64,000 nucleotides of DNA from Spartobacteria bacterium (GCA_003167555.1 PMSN01000010.1:80973-144972), one strand, 5' to 3'. Numbered from the stretch's first letter, positions 10,401 to 19,122 are shown. Made by a program: numbers and translations. The notes: generated by a model not told the origin, from the letters alone.

Positions 10401-11332
10401 GCGCCGGCCGTCGAATTCGAGGAAAAGGTGCGCCCGGTTTTCTGATCAGTCCACAGGATCGGGTCCAAACCCGTGTTAGTCGCCGGATTGGATTTATCTT
10501 CCCAAAGCGCTTCGCAACACTCCGGCATCTTCGGCGTCAAAATCTCCGGCGGAGTCAGACGCCAAATCGGCCCGATATTCATCACCATGATGCGGAGGGT
10601 CTTTGGATCGAACCCGATATTGAACTCGCCCTGCGCCGCGTTTGCAGCGCTTGTGCCGAGGGGCGCATAGAAATTTAGGTAGCGCGGATTGCCAGGGACC
10701 GTGGGGTCCGTGCCACCGAACGGGCCGGGGGCCGGTCCACCGCCACCAGCCGCACCCGGTAGCAATTCAATTTTGACATTGACGGTTTCGCCAGTCGGAG
10801 TGTACGGCAGCACTACGACTGTGTATTTGTGAGTCCCATCCAATAAAGGACTGATGGTCGCGATCTCAGGATTATTGCTGCTGGCCGATTGGTAGTCAGC
10901 CGCCTCGCTGCCGTCTGTGGTAGTGCAATCGTTGGGGGTGCAATCGCTCCGAGGATTCTTGTAAATATAAAGGTCGTAGTCCGATTTGCCGCTGCCGGCA
11001 TCCGTCCAGCCCATCGTGACTTTCGCCGCGGCGTTTGGATGCGCGGCGGCATAACCAGCGGGCAGCGTTATCGTCAACGCGTAATCATCGCATGGCTGAG
11101 AAGGATTGTTGCACTCGGGGCCCTTATCAACCTCGATCACCGGAGTAGGATTGGCCGCGGTGAATGGCCCTGCGGTGTAACTCTGAGCGCCGGAAGTGTC
11201 GGTAAGGGTCCCGCTCGGCGGCGTTGAAGCGAGACTGAACATGGCGAGCAAGGCTCCCGCTGAACAAAGAAAAAAAGCGGCGAGGATCCGCGGATTAAAG
11301 AGTCCCGATTCGGACGTAGATTTTTTTTGCAT
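7418..11332 (-). CDS. Giant secreted Asp-box/FnIII/PKD protein with C-terminal double module (1304 aa)
   Basis: First of three tandem paralogues. The frame opens 42 codons upstream, but the ATG at 11332 is chosen because it gives the same MQKKSTSESG start and 1304-aa length as the next gene and places the signal peptide at the N-terminus. Domain order is the same: signal peptide, PPC-like beta domain, Asp-box region (STNGGTTW, SKDRGVTW, TYDGGLTW), fibronectin III, beta domain, PKD (FNFGDGSP), then two C-terminal modules (DNA 7811-8221 and 7421-7810). The first 120 or so coding bases are almost identical to those of the downstream paralogue while the rest has diverged. A palindrome lies upstream in the divergent region shared with pgi. 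Function unknown. Confidence 0.9.
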   Translation of the reverse strand: MQKKSTSESGLFNPRILAAFFLCSAGALLAMFSLASTPPSGTLTDTSGAQSYTAGPFTAANPTPVIEVDKGPECNNPSQPCDDYALTITLPAGYAAAHPNAAAKVTMGWTDAGSGKSDYDLYIYKNPRSDCTPNDCTTTDGSEAADYQSASSNNPEIATISPLLDGTHKYTVVVLPYTPTGETVNVKIELLPGAAGGGGPAPGPFGGTDPTVPGNPRYLNFYAPLGTSAANAAQGEFNIGFDPKTLRIMVMNIGPIWRLTPPEILTPKMPECCEALWEDKSNPATNTGLDPILWTDQKTGRTFSSNSTAGANAVYGYTDAAAPFNDGDQWVPVAASPPNGGADHETIGSGPYPAGLSALSTPVNQGEAVYYCSQDIVGPASCQRSDTLGASYGPGVLAYNGQGSGLPGGTDCGGLHGHVHVAPDGTVWLPVNQCAGKQGGAVSTNGGTTWTEFIVTGSASQGNGADPSVAIDADSTAYYAYVNNEPVAAGNPPEGHVHVKVSKDRGVTWINDVDLGKSHGIVNAAEIEAVGGSSGRAAVGFPGTNVPGDYQAGSFPGKWYAFISTTYDGGLTWVTVNATPNDPVQSMTGIWQQGGSAQDRNLLDFNEITVDAKGRVLYGYSDGCVTEGCIAGTAPNDYTAYMRVARQSGGKGLFASMDIAEPTAPKPPCLSGTRDSTASHLSWKAPDNGGAEITNYQILRGTTSGSEVVLVTGLPGDTKTTYDDFAALPSVPDYFYVVKAINANGTSVASNEIDLKIAVTPPTPTACALPGLLILSDATGDELDMVPGHDVQSLSIAEPFAFAPNKVVFTLKMQSLATVPPNTRWPVTFNVGSPAVNYTVRMTNAPGDGATTAPIFQVGPTAGTLVAADPASTFTPDGTIRIVVPGSAIGNPAPGQAISGFLVRIVGVNGVVITLTPDNMPDSLAPSGSYTVLGNAACAPNAAPTALLTGTPQSGPNPLTVNFSGAGSTDPDAGDSIASYTFNFGDGSPPVTQSSPTISHTYNSPGEYGARLTVTDSHGLASTNTSIFLIDVDAILQNISTRAQVLTGDNVLIGGFIVTGTQPKKIIVRAIGPSLKSNGQPIPGAMQDPTLELHDANGGVTTNDNWKINDQNQQSQQAEIEATGIPPTDDRESALVRTLNPGNYTVVLRGVNNTTGIAVVEAYDLDSAATSQLANISSRGLVQTGDNVMIGGFVAGPPKAGNTRVVIRGMGPSLSNSSVPNPLQDPTLELHNGNGDKIATNDNWKIDDKTQQSQQSAIQATGLAPNDDRESAILIELAPGNYTAILAGKGGTSGIGLVEIYNVP

Positions 11333-11463
11333 GATTTTTTGGACTAGGGACGAAGCGTGTGGACTATCGATGTCGCGGAACGTCCGACATAAACGTTGGG
11401 CATACTGCAGTTCGGAAGCGGCAGGCCGAAGTGGATGCCTAATTCTCGTTGCTCCCAAGTTTG

Positions 11464-11483
11464 GGATTACAAAAGTGTAATCC
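11464..11483. promoter_or_regulatory. Perfect 8-bp inverted repeat in a divergent intergenic region (possible operator)
   Basis: GGATTACA and TGTAATCC form a perfect dyad around the 4-base centre AAAG. It sits in the 261-bp gap between the divergently transcribed giant-protein gene (start 11332) and pgi (start 11594). Length and symmetry suit a dimeric repressor site, but a short hairpin followed by TTT could also terminate transcription. No other copy was noticed in the window. The rest of the 261 bp shows nothing else I can name. Confidence 0.4.
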
Positions 11484-11593
11484 TTTGAGCGCGATGACGC
11501 TTTGGTTCGCGAGCACGCATTTCTTGGCGAAACTCCACGCGTTCAAGAACAATCCTGTTCCAATCGCCTTCACTTTTCTGTTAGAAAAGCGGA

Positions 11594-13171
11594 ATGGCTT
11601 CCACTTCTCTTTGGCCGCGTTTCCAAAAATATTTTTTGCGCTACGACGATCTCGATTTCTCGATCGACATCAGCCGGATGCGTTTTGCGGACGATTTCTT
11701 CGAGAAAATGCGGCCGCAAGTGGAGAAAGCTTTCGCCGCCATGCGCGAACTCGAGGCGGGCGCGATCGCGAATCCGGACGAGCAACGGATGGTCGGGCAT
11801 TACTGGCTGCGCGATGCGAAACTCGCGCCGAATGCAGACCTGCGCCGCGACATCGACGAGACAAATACGCGCATCAAACAATTCGCGGCCGATGTGCACG
11901 GCGGAAAAATCGCCCCGCAAAATGGGACGCACTTCAAGCATGTGCTCCTGGTCGGCATCGGCGGCTCAGCGCTCGGCCCGCAGTTCATCGCCGACGCACT
12001 CGGCAACGCCACCGACCCGCTCGATATTTATTTTCTCGATAACACCGATCCGGACGGCTTCGATCGCGTCTTCAATAGGATTGGCGATCACCTCGCCCAC
12101 ACGCTGACGGTGGTCATCTCGAAATCCGGCGGCACAAAGGAGACCCGCAACGGCATGCTCGAAGCCGCCGCCCGTTACGAGCAAGCCGGCCTGAACTTCG
12201 GAAAACATGCTGTGGCCGTCACCGGTGTCGGCAGCGAACTCGACAAATACGCCGAGAAAAATGGATGGCTGACGCGTTTCCCCATGCACGATTGGGTGGG
12301 TGGACGGACCTCGATCATGAGCGCCGTCGGGTTGGTGCCGGCCGCGCTCGAGGGTTTCGACATCGACAATTTTCTCGCCGGCGCCGCCGCGATGGACGCG
12401 AAGACGCGCGCGACGAATGCGGCTCAAAACGCCGCGATGCTCCTCGCTCTGATGTGGCATTACGCTGGCAACGGGCGCGGCCAAAAGGACATGGTGATCC
12501 TGCCCTACAAGGACAGGCTCATGTTGTTCAGCAAATATTTGCAGCAACTCGTCATGGAGTCGTTAGGCAAGGAGAAGGACCTCGATGGGAACGTGGTGCA
12601 TCAGGGCATCGCCGTTTACGGCAACAAGGGATCGACCGACCAGCACGCCTATGTGCAGCAGTTGCGCGACGGCATTCTGAATTTCTTCGCGACCTTTATC
12701 GAGGTGCGCAAGGACCGCGCCTCGGAGCGATTCGAGGTCGAAGAGGGCGTGAGCAGCGGCGATTATCTCCAGGGGTTTCTGCGCGGAACACGAGCCGCGC
12801 TTTACGAGAGCGGACGCGAATCGATCACGATCGCCATTCCCGCGGTGAACGCGTTTCAGGTCGGCGCGCTGATCGCGTTATACGAGCGCGCCGTCGGGTT
12901 CTACGCGTCGCTCGTTAACATCAACGCCTATCATCAACCAGGCGTCGAAGCCGGAAAAAAGGCGGCGACGCGAGTGCTGCAATTGCAAAAGCGGGTCGAG
13001 GAAACTTTGAGTGCGGGCGCGGGCAAGAGCGCGGAAGAAATCGCGCAAGCGCTCGAGGCGGACCCGGAAGATGTCTTTCACATTTTACGGCATCTGGCCG
13101 CGAACGATCCGGCCATCCTGGTCTCCAGCGGAGATGGGATTGCCGCCCAGAAATTTTCGCGCGCACGCTAG
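11594..13171 (+). CDS. pgi: Glucose-6-phosphate isomerase
   Basis: Cytosolic enzyme interconverting glucose 6-phosphate and fructose 6-phosphate. The 525-aa product has the family's sugar-isomerase hallmarks: [12 protein letters not shown] near residue 117, the phosphate-binding [27 protein letters not shown], and [20 protein letters not shown] before the C-terminal helical part. The length is normal for bacterial Pgi. The ATG at 11594 is the first plausible start and no strong ribosome site precedes it. It is followed 45 bp later by the histidine kinase gene on the same strand, but there is no functional reason to expect one operon. Confidence 0.93.
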   Translation: MASTSLWPRFQKYFLRYDDLDFSIDISRMRFADDFFEKMRPQVEKAFAAMRELEAGAIANPDEQRMVGHYWLRDAKLAPNADLRRDIDETNTRIKQFAADVHGGKIAPQNGTHFKHVLLVGIGGSALGPQFIADALGNATDPLDIYFLDNTDPDGFDRVFNRIGDHLAHTLTVVISKSGGTKETRNGMLEAAARYEQAGLNFGKHAVAVTGVGSELDKYAEKNGWLTRFPMHDWVGGRTSIMSAVGLVPAALEGFDIDNFLAGAAAMDAKTRATNAAQNAAMLLALMWHYAGNGRGQKDMVILPYKDRLMLFSKYLQQLVMESLGKEKDLDGNVVHQGIAVYGNKGSTDQHAYVQQLRDGILNFFATFIEVRKDRASERFEVEEGVSSGDYLQGFLRGTRAALYESGRESITIAIPAVNAFQVGALIALYERAVGFYASLVNINAYHQPGVEAGKKAATRVLQLQKRVEETLSAGAGKSAEEIAQALEADPEDVFHILRHLAANDPAILVSSGDGIAAQKFSRAR

Positions 13172-13216
13172 CACGCGCGGCCGCTTGCCTTAGAGTGGAC
13201 GCGGTCGTTTGCCGTA

Positions 13217-13930
13217 ATGTCCACCATCTCCGATCCACAAAATTCGAAACAAGATGCGCCGATCCAGGTTCCAATGCCGGACGTGGTGAAGTTTGTGCGC
13301 CAGCTCGGCCACGATCTGCGGAATCATCTCAATGCGGCCGAACTGCAAGCGGCGTATCTCGCAGAGATCGTAAGAGACCCGGAAGCCACTGATGAAATCA
13401 AACGGCTCCGCGCGATGATTTCCCAAGTCGGCGCGAGTTTGCAAAGCGTGACCGTCGCGCTCGGCCAGCCACGGCTCATGCCGATGGAATACAGCGCGGC
13501 CGATTTTGTCGCCGATCTCCGCCAGAAGCTGGCGACCGAATATCCGAACGAATCTATCGAATGGGACATCCAGACGGGAGACGCCAGCCTTGAAATCGAT
13601 CCGCAGGCATTGCAGCCCGCCGTCATCGAATTGTTCGCAAACGCATTTCGGCACGATCGCGGCCAAGGCCCCGTCGTGGTCGAAGCACGAATCGAACATG
13701 GGCAATTCGTCATCTTCATCCGCGAGCCGAAGCGAAAGTTCGATCACCCCACGGAAAATTGGGGCCGCGAGCCGCTGCAAACCATCACGCAAGGCCATTA
13801 TGGTCTTGGTCTTCACCGGTCGAGGGCTATTCTCGAAGCGCACAGCGGGCAACTGAGCGCGCGTTATGACAAGGGCACTTCTTCTCTCATTACGAAGATC
13901 ACACTTCCGCTTTCGAATAAGCGCACCTAG
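13217..13930 (+). CDS. Soluble sensor histidine kinase (NtrB-like position)
   Basis: A 237-aa protein with no signal peptide or membrane segment. The H-box LGHDLRNHLN gives a candidate phospho-acceptor His32, a helical dimerisation region follows, then an ATPase region with N-box ELFANAFRH (Asn142) and a G2-like GHYGLGLHRSRAILEAHSG (about 193-211). The expected G1 Asp-x-Gly-x-Gly is not visible; that position reads FIREPKRKFD. There is no PAS or other sensor domain. It precedes an NtrC-family regulator by 53 bp and glnD follows, so it is probably the cognate kinase of that regulator and perhaps governed by PII, as NtrB is. Kinase activity is uncertain given the degenerate G1. Confidence 0.75.
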   Translation: MSTISDPQNSKQDAPIQVPMPDVVKFVRQLGHDLRNHLNAAELQAAYLAEIVRDPEATDEIKRLRAMISQVGASLQSVTVALGQPRLMPMEYSAADFVADLRQKLATEYPNESIEWDIQTGDASLEIDPQALQPAVIELFANAFRHDRGQGPVVVEARIEHGQFVIFIREPKRKFDHPTENWGREPLQTITQGHYGLGLHRSRAILEAHSGQLSARYDKGTSSLITKITLPLSNKRT

Positions 13931-13983
13931 CTGCCGTGTCATAGCGGCAGCTCCAACAACAACCGCGCACCCCCAGGCTCCAC

Positions 13984-15372
13984 ATGCCTGCTGAAAACCG
14001 ACGCATTCTAATCATCGACGATGAGCGCCCGATCCTGCTCACCCTCGAAGCGCTTCTCGGCCGGCATGGTTATCAACCCGAGACCGCCGCGACCGCTTCA
14101 TATGGCCTGCGGGCTTTGAAAACCAATCCGCCCGCCGTCGTCTTGCTCGATCTCCAATTGCCCGATGCGGACGGCTTGCAGACGCTCGATCAAATCAAAC
14201 GCGATCATCCTGAAGTGCAGGTGATTATTTTGACCGCGCACGATTCGCTCAACAACGCAATCGAATCGATCAAGCGCGGCGCTTATCATTTCATCAGCAA
14301 ACCGTATGCGCCGGAGGAATTGCTGAGCCTGATCGAAAAAGCGCTCGAGAAACAATCGCTCTTGCGCGAGACCGAAAAGTTGCGGGAGAAAACGCAACAG
14401 CTCGAGAAACGTCTCGAGATCGCCGAGACGCGCCTGGCGCCCGTAATAAAGAGCAAGGCCATGCAGGAAATCAAGGAATTGATCGAGGCCATGGCGCCCT
14501 CGGAAGCCAACGTCCTGATCACGGGCGAGAGCGGCGTGGGGAAGGAAGTGGTCGCGAACGCGATACACATCCGCAGCCGGCGCGCGGACAAGCTGATGAT
14601 CAAACTGAATTGCGCGGCGTTTCCGCAGACGATGATCGAAGGGGAATTGTTCGGCTACGTCAAAGGCGCGTTCACGGGCGCGACGAACGATTTTTCGGGA
14701 ATGATCGCGGCGGCGAGCGGGAGCACGTTGTTTCTCGACGAGATTTCCGAGATGCCGCCGGATTTGCAGACGCGATTCCTGCGCGTGCTTCAGGAGCGCG
14801 AATACCGTCCACTCGGGAGCACGAAGACTTTGAAAGCGGATTTTCGCGTCATCGCCGCGACGAATCGACCGATCGCCAGCGCGCTGGCCGAGAACCGGCT
14901 GCGGGCCGATCTCTATTATCGGCTCAATACTTTTCAGATCGAGATCCCGCCCTTGCGTGAGCGCAAGGAAGACATCCCGCCGCTGGTAGCCACGTTCCTG
15001 AAACGTTTCGCGCAGGAGCTGGGCAAGGAAGAACCGGTGATCGCTCCGGAAGCGTTTCAAAAATTGCTCGATTACTCGTGGCCGGGGAACGTGCGGGAAT
15101 TGCAAAACGCCATGGAATACGCGGTCGTGCTCGCGCGCCACAACAAGATCGGCGTGAAAGAATTGCCGGCCGAAGTGCAGCTTCCCGCCGTGCTGCAACA
15201 AACCGTGCGCGGCAATAACGGCGGCGTCCAGAATCTCGACGACATGGAGCGCGACGCCATCATCGCAGCACTCGCTCAATGTCACGGGAATAAAAAGAAA
15301 GCCGCGCAAGTCCTCGGCATTCAGCGCCCGACGCTTTACAACAAGATGAAGCGCTACGCGATCGAGCTCTGA
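13984..15372 (+). CDS. Sigma-54-dependent response regulator (NtrC family)
   Basis: A 462-aa DNA-binding activator of sigma-54 RNA polymerase. The receiver domain (1-120) has acidic Asp12/Asp13, phospho-acceptor Asp56 (VVLLDLQLPD) and Lys106 (SKPY). The AAA+ domain has Walker A GESGVGKE (181-188), the sigma-54 contact loop GAFTGA (228-233) and Walker B LFLDEI (249-254). A Fis-type helix-turn-helix ends the protein (KKKAAQVLGIQRPTLYNKMKRY). All catalytic signatures are intact. Lying between a histidine kinase and glnD, it probably controls nitrogen-responsive genes; the exact regulon is not shown. No convincing -24/-12 promoter was found in the window. Confidence 0.92.
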   Translation: MPAENRRILIIDDERPILLTLEALLGRHGYQPETAATASYGLRALKTNPPAVVLLDLQLPDADGLQTLDQIKRDHPEVQVIILTAHDSLNNAIESIKRGAYHFISKPYAPEELLSLIEKALEKQSLLRETEKLREKTQQLEKRLEIAETRLAPVIKSKAMQEIKELIEAMAPSEANVLITGESGVGKEVVANAIHIRSRRADKLMIKLNCAAFPQTMIEGELFGYVKGAFTGATNDFSGMIAAASGSTLFLDEISEMPPDLQTRFLRVLQEREYRPLGSTKTLKADFRVIAATNRPIASALAENRLRADLYYRLNTFQIEIPPLRERKEDIPPLVATFLKRFAQELGKEEPVIAPEAFQKLLDYSWPGNVRELQNAMEYAVVLARHNKIGVKELPAEVQLPAVLQQTVRGNNGGVQNLDDMERDAIIAALAQCHGNKKKAAQVLGIQRPTLYNKMKRYAIEL

Positions 15373-15390
15373 GCTCCCGCTTGAGATTCC

Positions 15391-15441
15391 GAGGCAGGGG
15401 CGATTGACTTAATCGCCCGGGCGGTTGCGGTGAACCGCCCC
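15391..15441. repeat. REP-like double hairpin before glnD
   Basis: Two adjacent perfect 8-bp stems: GGGCGATT/AATCGCCC (15398-15405 with 15411-15418) and GGGCGGTT/AACCGCCC (15419-15426 with 15433-15440). The unit is bounded by GGCAGGGG-like and CCCCTAC ends. It lies between the NtrC-like gene and glnD and could act as a terminator, an mRNA stabiliser or an interspersed palindrome. A GTG inside the second loop opens the glnD frame but is unlikely to be the start. Confidence 0.7.
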
Positions 15442-15462
15442 TACCTCCATTCTAAATCCAAA

Positions 15463-18234
15463 ATGCCCGCGTCCCGTCACCTCGAAAAAGTTCTCGCCCA
15501 TGCTGACCGCGGCCTTTCCGGGGCGAGCGCCAAACGTCCGGCGGAAGCGCTCCCTCTTTACAAAAAATTCGTCAAGATCGAGGAGCATCGGGTCCGGCTG
15601 CGGCACCAATCGGGTGGCGGTGGCCGGGAAATCTGCGCGCTTCGGGTCGAGCTGCTCGACGTCGTGTTGCGTCACATCTTCGCGCTGGTCGCCAGCTTCA
15701 CGGAGAAGCAAAAAACCGTTTCTCCTCTGACGGTAATTGCGCTCGGCGGTTACGGCCGCGGCGAGCTCAATCCCTTTAGCGACGTGGACGTGATGTTCCT
15801 CCACGACAAGAACGGGGCGCGCATCTCGCCGTATGCGGCGGAGGTGGTGGAACAAATCCTCTACCTGCTGTGGGACATTGGCTTCAAGGTCGGCCATTCG
15901 ACTCGCTCGATTTCGGAAGCGATCGCCCTGGCGAACAAAGACATGCTCACGAAAACGGCGATGCTCGAATCGCGTTATGTCACGGGCGACCCGGGGTTGG
16001 CCCGCCGGTTCCGCGAGCAGTTTCGGGAAAAATGTGTCGCAGGGCACGAACGCGAATATGTGGAGCTGCGCATGCAGGACCAGACGGCGCGCCACGCGAA
16101 ATTCGGCGACAGCGTTTACATGCAGGAGCCGAATCTGAAGAATGGGTGCGGCGGTCTGCGCGATTACCAGAATCTTCTTTGGATGACATTTTTCAAAGAA
16201 GGCGCGCTCACCACCACGCACCTCGTCGGCCGGGACTGGCTGAGCGAAGGCGATCGCCGGCGAATCGAAGCGGCCTATGATTTTCTCCTCCGGCTCCGCA
16301 CCGACCTGCACTACGCGACGCGACGCGCCACCGACACGCTTCATTTTAGCGTGCAGGACCAGATCGCGCACCGGCTCGGTTATCGGCAAAAGCGAGGGAC
16401 CCTGCGCCACGAGGCGTTGATGAAAGATTATTATGAGCACACGCGAAATATCTTTCGCGTGACCGAGCGAATCACGGAGCAGTTCGCCAGCGGGCGGTCA
16501 TCGAAAGTAACGCGGTCGCTCTTCAGCTTCCTCCCCCGGCTCCAAACCCGCGAAGAGCAGGTCGGCGAGTTTAGGATTCGGCAGGGTCAGCTCTTTGCGA
16601 AGGGCCCGGACATTTTCGCGCAGGATCCCGACGCGATGATGCGCGTCTTCGAACTGGCGCAGGAGCGACGCCTGGATTTGAGCCCGGACCTTTCCGATCT
16701 GATGACGCGGAACCTCGGTCTGGTCACCGGGAAATTTCGCAATGCGCCCGGGCCGCGGGAAATTTTCCGCGCAATCATTTCCCGAAAAGGCGAAGTGGGC
16801 CGCGTGCTGCGGATGATGCATCGCATCGATTTCCTCGGACGTTACCTGCCCGAGTTTGGGCAGCTCACCTGTCTGGTGCAGCACGAATTTTTCCATCGCT
16901 ACACCGCTGATGAACACACGCTGGTCTGCATCGACAAGCTCGATCAGGTCATGCAGACCGAAGACCCAAAGCTGCGCGCCTACCGGCAGTTATTCGAAAA
17001 ACTGGACGATCCTTTCGTTCTCTACCTTGCGCTTCTCCTGCACGACACCGGGCGGGCCGTCGGCGCGCGTCCGCACGCGGAGGCCAGCGCGTTGTTCGCG
17101 CAAGGCGCGGCAGCCCGCCTCGCGCTTTCCGCCACCCAACGCCGCTCGCTCGTTCGGCTCGTCGATCATCACCTCACGCTCTCGAACATGGCGCAGCAGA
17201 GAAACCTCGACGATCCGGAAACGGCGATTGAGTTCGCCGGCATCGTGAAGGACCAGAAAAATCTCGACGCGCTGATGTTGCTCACGCTCGCCGATGGCCA
17301 GGGCACGAGCGCGGACGCGTGGTCGGACTGGAAGGAGTCGCTCGTCTGGCATCTTTATCACGCCACCTCGCACTATCTGACCGACCAGGAGGCGTTCCAT
17401 GCGCAGATGAAGATCGAGCGCGAGCAATTGCAACAAAGCGTCTCGGAGAAACTCAGCGCTGATTTTGGGGAGGAAGTCGAAGCACATTTCGAATTCATGC
17501 CGGACAATTATTTTCGCGCGTTCGGCGTCGGAGAAATCGCTTTTCACGTACAACTCTTCCGCCGCTTCCTCGAAAACCTTTACTGGCATGATGAGCCTCC
17601 CCTCGCCCCTGTGATCGCGTGGGAGGCTTTCGCCGCGCAGGGTCACAGCATCGCTTCGTTTTGCGCCTGGGACGGGCAGGAGCTGCTGGCGAAAATCGCG
17701 GGCGCGTTTGCGATCGTCCCGCTCAACATTCTAAGCGCTGACATCTACACCCGCGGCGACAACGTTGTGCTCGATGTCTTTCGCGTCTGCGACACGAAAT
17801 TCCGGGCGGTGACCGACCCGCACAACCACGCCCTGGTGGAATCGACTCTGCGCCGCGCCCTCGCCGAGGAAGATTTCGATTTCGCGGCGCTGCTCGATCG
17901 GGTCCGGCGCGGAACGGCCCGGCGCATCAATCACGAGATCGATTTCCCGACGCGCGTCTCGATCGAAAACAAAGCGCATCCGACCTACACGCTCGTGCAA
18001 ATTCAGACGCCGGACCGGCTCGGGTTACTTTACGAATTGCTCTCCGCGTTTGGGCAGGAGCACGTCTCGATCGCGCTTTCGCGCATCAGCACGGAGAAAG
18101 GCGCGGCCATCGATACCTTCTACGTCGCGGATCGAACCACGCGCGGAAAGATTACCGATCCATCGCGCATCGCGACCTTGCAGGAACACCTGCACAGCGC
18201 GGCGCTGGGTGAAGCGAGTTCGATGGAAGAATAA
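15463..18234 (+). CDS. glnD: Bifunctional PII uridylyltransferase / uridylyl-removing enzyme
   Basis: Senses glutamine and uridylylates or deuridylylates PII proteins, controlling nitrogen assimilation. From the ATG at 15463 the product is about 923 aa, typical for GlnD. The nucleotidyltransferase signature ALGGYGRGELNPFSDVDVM lies near residue 92. A central GlnD-specific region follows, then an HD-type phosphohydrolase (LLLHDTGRA, LVDHHLTLS) and two C-terminal ACT-like regions (around FAIVPLNILSADIYTR, and YTLVQIQTPDRLGLLYELL). The frame also opens at a GTG at 15430, but that lies inside a hairpin repeat. Placement behind a histidine kinase and an NtrC-type regulator supports a local nitrogen-control cluster. 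Confidence 0.93.
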   Translation: MPASRHLEKVLAHADRGLSGASAKRPAEALPLYKKFVKIEEHRVRLRHQSGGGGREICALRVELLDVVLRHIFALVASFTEKQKTVSPLTVIALGGYGRGELNPFSDVDVMFLHDKNGARISPYAAEVVEQILYLLWDIGFKVGHSTRSISEAIALANKDMLTKTAMLESRYVTGDPGLARRFREQFREKCVAGHEREYVELRMQDQTARHAKFGDSVYMQEPNLKNGCGGLRDYQNLLWMTFFKEGALTTTHLVGRDWLSEGDRRRIEAAYDFLLRLRTDLHYATRRATDTLHFSVQDQIAHRLGYRQKRGTLRHEALMKDYYEHTRNIFRVTERITEQFASGRSSKVTRSLFSFLPRLQTREEQVGEFRIRQGQLFAKGPDIFAQDPDAMMRVFELAQERRLDLSPDLSDLMTRNLGLVTGKFRNAPGPREIFRAIISRKGEVGRVLRMMHRIDFLGRYLPEFGQLTCLVQHEFFHRYTADEHTLVCIDKLDQVMQTEDPKLRAYRQLFEKLDDPFVLYLALLLHDTGRAVGARPHAEASALFAQGAAARLALSATQRRSLVRLVDHHLTLSNMAQQRNLDDPETAIEFAGIVKDQKNLDALMLLTLADGQGTSADAWSDWKESLVWHLYHATSHYLTDQEAFHAQMKIEREQLQQSVSEKLSADFGEEVEAHFEFMPDNYFRAFGVGEIAFHVQLFRRFLENLYWHDEPPLAPVIAWEAFAAQGHSIASFCAWDGQELLAKIAGAFAIVPLNILSADIYTRGDNVVLDVFRVCDTKFRAVTDPHNHALVESTLRRALAEEDFDFAALLDRVRRGTARRINHEIDFPTRVSIENKAHPTYTLVQIQTPDRLGLLYELLSAFGQEHVSIALSRISTEKGAAIDTFYVADRTTRGKITDPSRIATLQEHLHSAALGEASSMEE

Positions 18235-18289
18235 TCCCGCTGGCCGGGGTGACCTTTCCGTTTAGTTTCTCGGCCGATCGTCCTTCACC

Positions 18290-19045
18290 ATGAATGCCCT
18301 CATCCTCGCTGCCGGTTACGCCACCCGGCTCTATCCGCTCACTCTGAACAAGTCGAAGCCGCTCCTCGAGGTGGCAGGCAAGCCGATGATCGAATGGGTG
18401 CTCGATAATCTCGCGCCCATCCCGGAGTTGGAGACTGTTTACGTCGTCACGAATAGCAGGTTCGTAAAAGACTTTCAAACCTGGGCCGATGTGTATGGCC
18501 GGAAACGCCGGGCACCGCTCACGCTCAAGATCATCAACGACGGATCGACGGGCGACTCGGACAAGCTCGGCGCGATCGGCGACATCTGTCTCGTGGCGGG
18601 CCGGGAAGATTTGGCCAGGAACGATCTTATCGTGGTCGCCGGCGATAATCTTTTTAGTGAGCCGTTGCTCGAGTTCGCGCGCGCCGCGAAAGGCGCGGAG
18701 GCGATGCTGGCGACTTACGACGTGGGCGATCTCAAGGAGATCAAGAAATACAGCAGCATAACGACCGACTCGGAGGGCGTCGTCACTCAATTCGAAGAAA
18801 AGCCGGCTGAGCCCAAGAACACGATCGCGGGAATTGCGCTCTATTATTTTTCGCGCGAGGCCGTGCCGCTTTTCACGACGTATGTGGCCGCGGGAAATAA
18901 TCCGGACCAGCCAGGGCGTTTCATCCAATGGCTTTACCCGCGCAAGCCGGTGAAGACTTATCAAGTCAAAGGGACCTGGTTCGATATCGGGAGCAAAGAG
19001 ACGCTCGAAGAAGCGAACGAGATTTTCGCGCAATTTGTCAGGTAG
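18290..19045 (+). CDS. Sugar-phosphate nucleotidyltransferase (RmlA/GlmU-N type)
   Basis: A 251-aa Rossmann-like NTP transferase that would join a nucleotide to a sugar 1-phosphate. The signature [21 protein letters not shown] at the N-terminus includes the nucleotide-binding loop and catalytic Arg/Lys. VVAGDN gives the metal-binding Asp, and EEKP and [17 protein letters not shown] match the family's C-terminal half. Similarity is to glucose-1-phosphate thymidylyl/uridylyltransferases; the substrate cannot be set from sequence. The start is 55 bp after glnD. The stop codon TAG is supplied by the first bases of a palindromic repeat. Confidence 0.87.
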   Translation: MNALILAAGYATRLYPLTLNKSKPLLEVAGKPMIEWVLDNLAPIPELETVYVVTNSRFVKDFQTWADVYGRKRRAPLTLKIINDGSTGDSDKLGAIGDICLVAGREDLARNDLIVVAGDNLFSEPLLEFARAAKGAEAMLATYDVGDLKEIKKYSSITTDSEGVVTQFEEKPAEPKNTIAGIALYYFSREAVPLFTTYVAAGNNPDQPGRFIQWLYPRKPVKTYQVKGTWFDIGSKETLEEANEIFAQFVR

Positions 19046-19113
19046 GGACGGCGCGCTGCGCCGTCCGTCGGCACTGCTTTTCATTCGCGGACGCCGCAGC
19101 GCGGCGTCCCTAC
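19042..19113. repeat. Paired palindromic REP-like element
   Basis: GTAGGGACGG... at 19042 and its inverted counterpart ending ...CCCTAC at 19113 enclose two perfect short palindromes: GGACGGCGC/GCGCCGTCC, and GGACGCCGC/GCGGCGTCC. It sits between convergent genes, so the hairpins could serve as a bidirectional terminator. The outer GTAGGG resembles the edge of the element before glnD. Confidence 0.75.
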
Positions 19114-19122
19114 CAGAAGCGG

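Noticed and set aside
14098-15309. Long open frame opposite the NtrC-like gene (403 codons)
   Set aside because: Low-complexity Arg/Phe/Asp-rich product with no recognisable domain; shadow of a high-GC gene with intact AAA+ motifs.
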